This document shows positions 13,851 through 18,692 of a DNA stretch of 18,692 nucleotides, piece after piece; within the stretch, counting starts at the first letter, position 1; every line of letters starts with the position of its first letter. The notes below the pieces were generated by a model. The model was not told where the DNA came from and did not search any database. It saw nothing but the letters and a program-made list of their open reading frames with translations. The stretch spans positions 1 through 18,692 of the forward strand of contig JAKSPW010000004.1 in the NCBI GenBank assembly GCA_024404435.1. Reading direction: 5' to 3'. This DNA comes from Clostridia bacterium (GTDB lineage Bacteria; Bacillota; Clostridia; Oscillospirales; CAG-272). Position numbers and translations under genes: made by a program.

Positions 13851-13989
13851 GTGAAATATTTGCCTCGCGGCAAATGTGAAATAATTTGCCGGGCAAATTG
13901 TGAAATATTCTCGTTTCACTCGAATGTGAAATGAAATAAATCCCTGACACGCGCCGCAGCGCATTTCACAAATCTCCGAGGGGATTTAT
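13851..13989. repeat. Tandem hairpin array D, linker GTGAAAT
   Basis: GTGAAAT occurs at 13851-13857, 13876-13882, 13900-13906 and 13926-13932, with an inverted ATTTCAC at 13963-13969. Stems between the copies are ATTTGCC/GGCAAAT (13858-13875), AATTTGCC/GGCAAATT (13883-13899) and a weak ATTC/GAAT pair (13907-13925). GCGC/GCGC (13951-13962) and AAATCTCC/GGGGATTT with one wobble pair (13970-13987) follow. ATAAATCCC (13936-13944) can pair with GGGATTTAT (13981-13989), enclosing the distal part. No gene is seen in 13825-14039. Confidence 0.82.
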
Positions 13990-14039
13990 CTCGCTGCGGA
14001 GTGCCCGAGAGGAAAATCCGCACATCCGATGGCCTTTTT

Positions 14040-14645
14040 TTATTTTTTAGGGCCGAGGCGCATCCTTGACCAGAGCACGATTATCGCCTGACCGGGAACG
14101 CCGAGGAAGTATATCTGCCAGATGTTGAAGCCGAGCGTCAGGAAGCTCACGTGCATCGAGATGAGCACCGACCACGTCAGAAGTGAGATTATGAGGAAAT
14201 TTCTCCTCGTGTCGAACCAGATGCAGTTGAAGACGAGCCACACGATGAGGGACGCGGGCACCGCGAACACGAACGCGAGCCAATAGGGGCCGCGTCCCGC
14301 GCGCACGATGTCGAGCACGACGTACAGGAGAGGCGCGATCAGCCACACGAGCACGACGCTGATGCAAGTTATCATCGCGTGGTTCTTGAAGACGCGTTTT
14401 GCGTCCGGCTCGACCGCACGCGAGGGCGTTTTATGCTCTGCTTCGAGCAGATAATCGACTCCGACTCCGAAGAGATCGGCGATATCCTTCAGCACTCCGA
14501 CGTCGGGAACGGATTCTCCGCGCTCCCACTTTGAGATCGCCTTGTCACTGTAATTTAACCTCTCCGCGAGCTCGATCTGAGTCATGCCGAAGTCGCGTCT
14601 GAGAGCGGTGATGTTGGCGGCAATGGTGTTTTTTATATCGTTCAT
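14040..14645 (-). CDS. Membrane-anchored HTH (XRE family) transcriptional regulator
   Basis: A 201-residue protein with an N-terminal XRE/Cro-C1 helix-turn-helix (residues 7-62; TQIELAERLNYSDKAISKWERG covers the recognition region) and four hydrophobic segments at about 91-114, 121-144, 149-172 and 176-193. The DNA-binding domain is thus tethered to the membrane. This architecture recurs in gut Bacillota, usually without a known ligand. I prefer the ATG at 14645 (MNDIKNTIAANI), which matches the normal family N terminus; a GTG 30 bp upstream (14675) is possible. A TTGCGT-17-TATAAT promoter lies upstream. The stop TAA is followed by no clear terminator. Targets are unknown; the palindromes between it and degV are candidate operators. 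Confidence 0.87.
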   Translation of the reverse strand: MNDIKNTIAANITALRRDFGMTQIELAERLNYSDKAISKWERGESVPDVGVLKDIADLFGVGVDYLLEAEHKTPSRAVEPDAKRVFKNHAMITCISVVLVWLIAPLLYVVLDIVRAGRGPYWLAFVFAVPASLIVWLVFNCIWFDTRRNFLIISLLTWSVLISMHVSFLTLGFNIWQIYFLGVPGQAIIVLWSRMRLGPKK

Positions 14646-14696
14646 ATTATTTTCTGCCTTTTTGCCGTGCGGCACGATTTTTTCTTCCGTGATGAC

Positions 14697-14725
14697 ATTA
14701 TATCACAAAAAGCCCCGACACGCAA
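14697..14725 (-). promoter_or_regulatory. Promoter of the membrane-anchored HTH regulator
   Basis: TTGCGT (14725-14720), a 17 nt spacer and TATAAT (14702-14697) on the complementary strand, with TGA before the -10. Confidence 0.78.
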
Positions 14726-14738
14726 CACTTTTTTATCG

Positions 14739-14810
14739 CTCTACCGTGAGTAGAGAAGGCAGGAGAATATTCTACCGCCCGTTTTTTATCATTCTATCGG
14801 CGTCCGGACG
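14739..14810. promoter_or_regulatory. Candidate operators between divergent promoters
   Basis: A perfect inverted repeat CTCTAC/GTAGAG with loop CGTGA (14739-14755) lies just upstream of the regulator's -35. A perfect palindrome CGTCCGGACG (14801-14810) lies 7 nt before the -35 of the divergent promoter. The half-site CTACCG recurs at 14741 and 14772, with CTATCG at 14794, spacings of 31 and 22 bp (about three and two helical turns). Binding by the adjacent HTH protein is an inference. Confidence 0.45.
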
Positions 14811-14817
14811 GTGTAGA

Positions 14818-14846
14818 TTGACTTGAAAGCGGGCAGAATGTATAAT
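14818..14846 (+). promoter_or_regulatory. Sigma-A promoter, distal to degV
   Basis: TTGACT (14818-14823), a 17 nt spacer and TATAAT (14841-14846). The transcript would have a leader of about 150 nt before degV, including a small CGCC/GGCG stem near 14873, or could be a short untranslated RNA. No gene is visible between this promoter and degV. Confidence 0.75.
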
Positions 14847-14933
14847 AGACTCGAAGATTACTTCAAAAATACGCCGCAGGCGCGTCCAAATGAGAATTTT
14901 TTATTAACAAGCGGACGGATAATGATTTTTTAT

Positions 14934-14962
14934 TTGCAATCCGGCAAAAAATATGGTACAAT
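14934..14962 (+). promoter_or_regulatory. Proximal promoter of degV
   Basis: TTGCAA (14934-14939), a 17 nt spacer and TACAAT (14957-14962), about 40 nt before the degV ATG. It is weaker than the distal promoter by consensus match. Confidence 0.7.
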
Positions 14963-15003
14963 ATTATATTATAGAATGACCGGAACCCGGAGGGACAGCT
15001 AAT

Positions 15004-15870
15004 ATGAACGAATACGTGATCTACGCCGATTCATCGTGCGACACACCCGACGAGCTTCTCGACAAATGGGGAGTTAAGCGAATCGAGCATACTTTCAGAT
15101 TTACCGATTCACCCGAAATATATAACAACAGCGACATGACGCCTCACGAGTTCTACGAAGAGCTCCGCGCGGGACGCGACGCCAAGACCTCGGCGATCAA
15201 CCCCGACATTTACAAGGAATACTTTGAGGCAGAGCTGAAAGAAGGACGCGACGTGATGTATCTTTCGTTCTCGTCCGGACTTTCCACGACCTACAACTGC
15301 GCCCGTGTCGCGGCTGCAGAGCTTGCGGAGACCTACCCCGACAACAAGGTCGTCGTTGCCGACTCGCTCTGCGCGTCGACCGGATACGGAATGATGCTCA
15401 GGCTCATGCTCGACTTCATCGAGGCGGGACATACTCTCGAGGAGGCCCGCGACTTCGTCGACGGCAAGAAGAGACACATCTGCAGCTGGTTCACGGTCGG
15501 TGACCTCAATTATCTCAAGAGAAGCGGAAGAGTCAGCGGAGTCGCCGCCTTCGTCGGCACGGCTCTCGGCATCAAGCCGGTGCTCCACATGGACAACGAC
15601 GGTCACCTCGTGAGCGTCTCGAACGTGAAAAGCAAGAAAAAAGCGATCGCCTCGATCGTCGAGGCCTTCGGCGAGCTCGTCGAGGACATAAACGAAGGCC
15701 CGTATTACCTCTGCCACAGCGACTGCCCCGAGGACGCGGAAGCGCTCGGCGCGGCACTTCACGAGGCGTACGGCATTGAGATCGAGCTGACCGGCGAGAT
15801 CGGCCCCGTCATCGGCTCACACTGCGGCCCCGGAACTTTTGCCGTGTTCTTCATCGGAAAAGAAAGATAA
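15004..15870 (+). CDS. DegV family fatty-acid-binding protein (FakB type)
   Basis: A 288-residue cytoplasmic DegV protein that holds a fatty acid in a buried pocket and presents its carboxylate to the kinase FakA. Motifs are intact: IYADSSCDTP at residues 6-15, TSAINP at 62-67, YLSFSSGLSTTYN at 86-98, and DSLCAS further on. Thr62 and Ser94 sit where DegV/FakB proteins contact the fatty acid head group. The C-terminal domain carries GTALGIKPVLHMDNDGHL and ends with HCGPGTFAVFFIGKER. SD GGAGGGA lies 9 nt before the ATG. The neighbouring fakA, 61 bp downstream, strongly supports a fatty acid kinase role. Chain-length preference cannot be read from sequence. Confidence 0.94.
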   Translation: MNEYVIYADSSCDTPDELLDKWGVKRIEHTFRFTDSPEIYNNSDMTPHEFYEELRAGRDAKTSAINPDIYKEYFEAELKEGRDVMYLSFSSGLSTTYNCARVAAAELAETYPDNKVVVADSLCASTGYGMMLRLMLDFIEAGHTLEEARDFVDGKKRHICSWFTVGDLNYLKRSGRVSGVAAFVGTALGIKPVLHMDNDGHLVSVSNVKSKKKAIASIVEAFGELVEDINEGPYYLCHSDCPEDAEALGAALHEAYGIEIELTGEIGPVIGSHCGPGTFAVFFIGKER

Positions 15871-15931
15871 TCGGGAAAAGCCGCGAATATAATTTCAGAC
15901 AACAACGATTGCCGAACGGCACGGAGACAGA

Positions 15932-17608
15932 ATGGATAAGATACTCAACGAAAAATACAGCGAAACGGTACTTGACGCAGCCCTTTACGCGGAAATGATC
16001 CGCGGCGGCGCCGCATGCCTCAGAGCAAACGCCGAAGAGGTCAACGAGCTCAACGTTTTCCCCGTCCCCGACGGAGACACGGGAGACAACATGAGCATGA
16101 CCGCAGAGGGCGGCGCGGCGGCACTTGCGAACGTCGACGGAATGCTTCTCGGAGAAGCGGCGAAGACGGCGGCACGCGGGATGCTTCTCGGCGCGAGAGG
16201 CAACTCGGGCGTCATCCTTTCGCAGATGTTTGCCGGGATCGCGCAGGTCTTCGAGGACTGCGAAAGCGCGGATATTCCTCTCATCTGCGAGGCTCTGAAG
16301 GCGGGAGTCAAGAAGGCGTACTCGGCGGTCATGAATCCCGCGGAGGGCACGATCCTCACCGTCATGCGCGAGGGCACGGAGGCTGCCTGCATCGCGGCGA
16401 ACGCCGATTCCACGGTCGGCTCCCTTATTTCCGACATAGTCAGTGAAATGAAAAAATCTCTCGAGCGCACGCCCGAACTGCTTCCCGTTCTGAAAGAAGC
16501 GGGTGTGGTCGACAGCGGCGGCGCCGGAGTCTACTACGTATTCGAGGGCTTCCTCAGAGTCCTGCGCGGCGAAGAGATCGCACGCACGAGCACCGCAAAG
16601 GCGATGAGCGCGCCCGATCTGTCCGCGTTCGGCCCCGACAGCGAGATGACCTACGGCTACTGCACCGAGCTGATGCTTCAGCTCCAGAACTCGAAGGTCG
16701 ATCCCGAGAGCTTCGACGAGACCGTCATCACGGATTATCTGAATACGCTCGGCAATTCCATCGTCGCTTTCAAGACGGGGACGATCGTCAAGCTTCACGT
16801 CCACACGATGACTCCCGAGAAGGTGCTCGGCTTCTGCAGACAGTTCGGTGAATTCCTCACGGTGAAGATCGAGAACATGTCGGTCCAGCACAGCGAGACG
16901 ACGGTGCAGAAGGAAAAAAACGAACCCAAACCCGAAAAACGCGAAAAATACGCCATAGTCGCCGTCGCAAGCGGCGAGGGCATGTCGGAGATATTCAGAG
17001 GACTCGGCGTCTCGTACGTCATCGACGGCGGTCAGACGAACAACCCGTCCACGTCCGACTTCCTTGAGGCTTTCGACGCGGTGAACGCGGAAAACGTCTT
17101 CGTGTTCCCGAACAACGGCAACATCATCATGGCGGCAAATCAGGCCTCCGGACTGTACGATAAATCAAAGGTCTACGTCATTCCGAGCCGCGACGTCGGC
17201 GCGGGATACGCCGCACTGTCTTCACTCGATATGTCGGCGGACGATCCCGAGGTGATCGCGGTCAATCTCGAGGCTGCTCTCGGAGACGTGACGACCGGAT
17301 ACGTCTCGAGCTCGATCAGAGACGCGGAGCTGAACGGAGTATCGATCAAAAACGGCGACTACATAGGCTTCGTCGGCAAGACGATGCTCGTATCGACCCG
17401 AGACCTCAACGAGACCTCCGCCCGCCTCGCGGAGCACATGATGTCCGACGGAGACAAGTTCATGCTGACCGTGTTCTGCGGAAAGGACGCGTCGGAGGAA
17501 TCGAAGGAGAAGCTCGAGAGCTTCGTTTCGGAGAAATTCCCCGATGCGGAGGTTTACCTCGCAGACGGCGGTCAGGACGTTTATCCGTTCATTTTCGTAG
17601 CTGAATGA
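15932..17608 (+). CDS. fakA: Fatty acid kinase catalytic subunit FakA (DAK2 domain)
   Basis: A 558-residue kinase that phosphorylates fatty acids bound to DegV/FakB, feeding acyl-phosphate into phospholipid synthesis through PlsX/PlsY. The N-terminal DAK2 (dihydroxyacetone-kinase L-like) domain shows the Mg-ATP site ELNVFPVPDGDTGDNMSMT (about 39-57, Asp47, Asp49, Asp52) and LLGARGNSGVILSQM (about 84-98). A middle domain follows (about 220-320: KTGTIVKLHVHTM). The C-terminal DegV-like domain runs from about 340, with a charged linker (EKNEPKPEKREK) between. Length agrees with FakA (about 550). SD GGAG precedes the ATG. The stop overlaps a possible ATG of the next frame, but a terminator intervenes. 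Co-location with degV confirms the role. Confidence 0.95.
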   Translation: MDKILNEKYSETVLDAALYAEMIRGGAACLRANAEEVNELNVFPVPDGDTGDNMSMTAEGGAAALANVDGMLLGEAAKTAARGMLLGARGNSGVILSQMFAGIAQVFEDCESADIPLICEALKAGVKKAYSAVMNPAEGTILTVMREGTEAACIAANADSTVGSLISDIVSEMKKSLERTPELLPVLKEAGVVDSGGAGVYYVFEGFLRVLRGEEIARTSTAKAMSAPDLSAFGPDSEMTYGYCTELMLQLQNSKVDPESFDETVITDYLNTLGNSIVAFKTGTIVKLHVHTMTPEKVLGFCRQFGEFLTVKIENMSVQHSETTVQKEKNEPKPEKREKYAIVAVASGEGMSEIFRGLGVSYVIDGGQTNNPSTSDFLEAFDAVNAENVFVFPNNGNIIMAANQASGLYDKSKVYVIPSRDVGAGYAALSSLDMSADDPEVIAVNLEAALGDVTTGYVSSSIRDAELNGVSIKNGDYIGFVGKTMLVSTRDLNETSARLAEHMMSDGDKFMLTVFCGKDASEESKEKLESFVSEKFPDAEVYLADGGQDVYPFIFVAE

Positions 17609-17613
17609 CATTT

Positions 17614-17639
17614 TCCCGCGGCTCTGCCGCGGGATTTTT
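17614..17639 (+). terminator. Intrinsic terminator of degV-fakA
   Basis: Stem TCCCGCGGC/GCCGCGGGA with loop TCT and five T residues, starting 6 nt after the fakA stop and ending 10 nt before the next ATG. Some read-through into the next gene is likely since no promoter fits between. Confidence 0.9.
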
Positions 17640-17649
17640 CGGAGATTAT

Positions 17650-18339
17650 ATGATTTTCATCGACAGCAGCGCGGGCAGGATCGGGATCCTGTACGAAGAC
17701 GAAAACGTCATCTGCGCCGTCAAGCCCGCGGGACTCCTGTCGGAGGGCACGGGAGACGAAAAAACGTTTATTGACTGCCTCGCGGAATATGCGGGAAGGG
17801 AAATTTATCCCGTCCACAGGCTCGACAGAACGACGGGCGGCGTGATGGCAGCGGCGAAGGATCCGCGTACCGCAAAGGCGCTCTCGGAGCATATCGCCGA
17901 AGGACGCCTTTCGAAGGAATATCTCGCCGTCGTCCGCGGAGTACCCGCGGAGAAGAGCGGCGTGCTCGAAGACGATCTTTTCTTCGACAGGCGGGCGGAC
18001 AAATCGTTCGTGGTCGGGAAAAGCGGCAGAAAGGGAGTAAAGCACGCGGTGCTGTCCTACGAGGTGCTGAAAAGCGTGCCTCACGGCGGCGGTGAAATCT
18101 CTCTCGTGAAAATCGTGCTCGGCACGGGCAGGACGCACCAGATCAGGGTGCAGATGGCGCACGCGGGGCATCCGCTTCTCGGAGACGGGAAATACGGCGG
18201 CGGCAACGACAGGGCGAAGTCGGCTCTGTTCTCGACCTCGCTGAAGCTTGACTGCGGCGGCGACGGCGCGTGGGAAAAAGCGTTGTCTGACGGAATTACG
18301 GCTGAACCCTCGGGATATCCGTGGGAATTATTCAAATAA
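17650..18339 (+). CDS. RluA-family RNA pseudouridine synthase
   Basis: A 229-residue enzyme that converts specific uridines in rRNA or tRNA to pseudouridine. It lacks the N-terminal S4 domain and starts directly with the catalytic fold: ILYEDENVICAVKPAGLLSE (about 13-32), the signature YPVHRLDRTTGGVMAAAKD (about 53-71) with catalytic Asp59, and GTGRTHQIRVQMAHAGHPLLGDGKYG. The ATG at 17650 is chosen because GGAG lies 6 nt upstream. An earlier ATG at 17605 would run through the terminator stem. The size is that of short RluA proteins; the target site is not deducible. It is transcribed either by read-through or from an undetected promoter. Confidence 0.92.
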   Translation: MIFIDSSAGRIGILYEDENVICAVKPAGLLSEGTGDEKTFIDCLAEYAGREIYPVHRLDRTTGGVMAAAKDPRTAKALSEHIAEGRLSKEYLAVVRGVPAEKSGVLEDDLFFDRRADKSFVVGKSGRKGVKHAVLSYEVLKSVPHGGGEISLVKIVLGTGRTHQIRVQMAHAGHPLLGDGKYGGGNDRAKSALFSTSLKLDCGGDGAWEKALSDGITAEPSGYPWELFK

Positions 18340-18367
18340 AAACAATAAAAACAAGGAAACGGAAAAC

Positions 18368-18673
18368 ATGAAAAGGATCATTTCGACAGCTTTGGCATTC
18401 GCACTTATCGCGTCGGCGCTCGCGCTCGGCGTCTTCGCCGGAAACGGCGTCAACCCCGCGGGCGGATGCAGGGAAGAGGTGACGATCCGTCGCACCTATC
18501 CCGAATACGTCGTCAAGGACGGCGTGATCGGCGAGCACGAATACGAAAAGCTTGAGATCGACGCGGGTCCCGAAACGACCGACCTTCAGCTCAACTGGGA
18601 CAGCGCGGACGCGTCTCTCGGAGCAGTCCCCAGTGCAAACGCCGAGGCGTACCTCGGTCCGGTGGAGTACTAG
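18368..18673 (+). CDS. Secreted protein with signal peptide, interrupted by in-frame TAG
   Basis: A 101-residue frame with a standard signal peptide: MKRIISTALAFALIASALAL, then GVFA, with likely cleavage after VFA-G. The mature part (YVVKDGVIGEHEYEKLEID, then LQLNWDSADASLG and AEAYLGPVEY) resembles the start of a CBM9/DOMON-like carbohydrate-binding domain, whose next strand is usually an aromatic-rich FSWD or YSWD segment. The TAG at 18671 is followed in frame by codons for FSWEEE to the end of the window, exactly such a segment. So the real gene probably continues, with the TAG being a nonsense mutation, sequencing error or recoded codon. No clear SD (AAGGAAACGGAAAAC upstream). The family is a tentative call. 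Confidence 0.6.
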   Translation: MKRIISTALAFALIASALALGVFAGNGVNPAGGCREEVTIRRTYPEYVVKDGVIGEHEYEKLEIDAGPETTDLQLNWDSADASLGAVPSANAEAYLGPVEY

Positions 18674-18692
18674 TTCTCGTGGGAAGAGGAGC

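Noticed and set aside
17605..17649. Earlier start for the pseudouridine synthase at 17605
   Set aside because: Those codons are the terminator stem of fakA; GGAG directly before the ATG at 17650 and family alignment support the later start.

Overview
The window looks like chromosomal DNA from an uncultured gut-type Clostridia (Bacillota). It carries the Gram-positive gene order rpmH-rnpA-yidD-yidC-jag, a T-box-controlled valS, a split transketolase, a DegV/FakA fatty-acid-kinase pair, GGAGG-type ribosome binding sites and consensus sigma-A promoters. Base composition is moderately G+C rich, and intergenic regions are crowded with short palindromes. No phage, plasmid, transposase or CRISPR genes are visible, and I recognise no tRNA or rRNA gene. 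The taxonomy is inferred from gene content only.

Layout. 1-560: 5' part of valS (minus strand), with a T-box leader and promoter at about 697-955. 1043-3243: promoter, a lone cytoplasmic right-handed beta-helix protein, and its terminator. 3244-3944: about 700 bp without a convincing gene, holding a homopurine tract, a hairpin array, a terminal-inverted-repeat element and a structured block. 3945-5437: CorC/HlyC-type CBS-domain transporter (minus) with a structured leader whose last hairpin covers the ribosome binding site. 5438-7332: transketolase in two genes (minus). 7437-10701: rpmH, rnpA, yidD, yidC and jag (plus), with jag frameshifted in its linker, then a terminator. 10701-12133: hairpin array, heptamer array, promoter and an SLC13/ArsB-like permease whose start codon is problematic. 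12154-13717: putP. 13772-13989: long hairpin and another hairpin array. 14040-14645: membrane-anchored HTH regulator (minus). 14739-14962: a regulatory region divergent from it. 15004-17608: degV and fakA. 17650-18339: RluA-type pseudouridine synthase. 18368-end: a secreted protein interrupted by an in-frame TAG.

How the genes fit together. The rpmH cluster joins ribosome assembly (L34), RNase P (RnpA), membrane insertion (YidD, YidC) and an RNA-binding regulator (Jag/KhpB). degV and fakA together make the fatty acid kinase that activates exogenous fatty acids. The other genes are housekeeping or transport units with their own promoters.

The most unusual feature is intergenic. Four loci (598-692, 3333-3428, 10701-10794, 13851-13987) carry tandem arrays of different small hairpins separated by a constant 7-8 nt linker (GTGAAGT, AATTCATG or GTGAAAT). 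Three promoters (valS, the beta-helix gene, the permease) have short tandem heptamer arrays just upstream of the -35 box and share an extended TGC -10 motif. These look like related, modular, mobile or fast-evolving non-coding elements.
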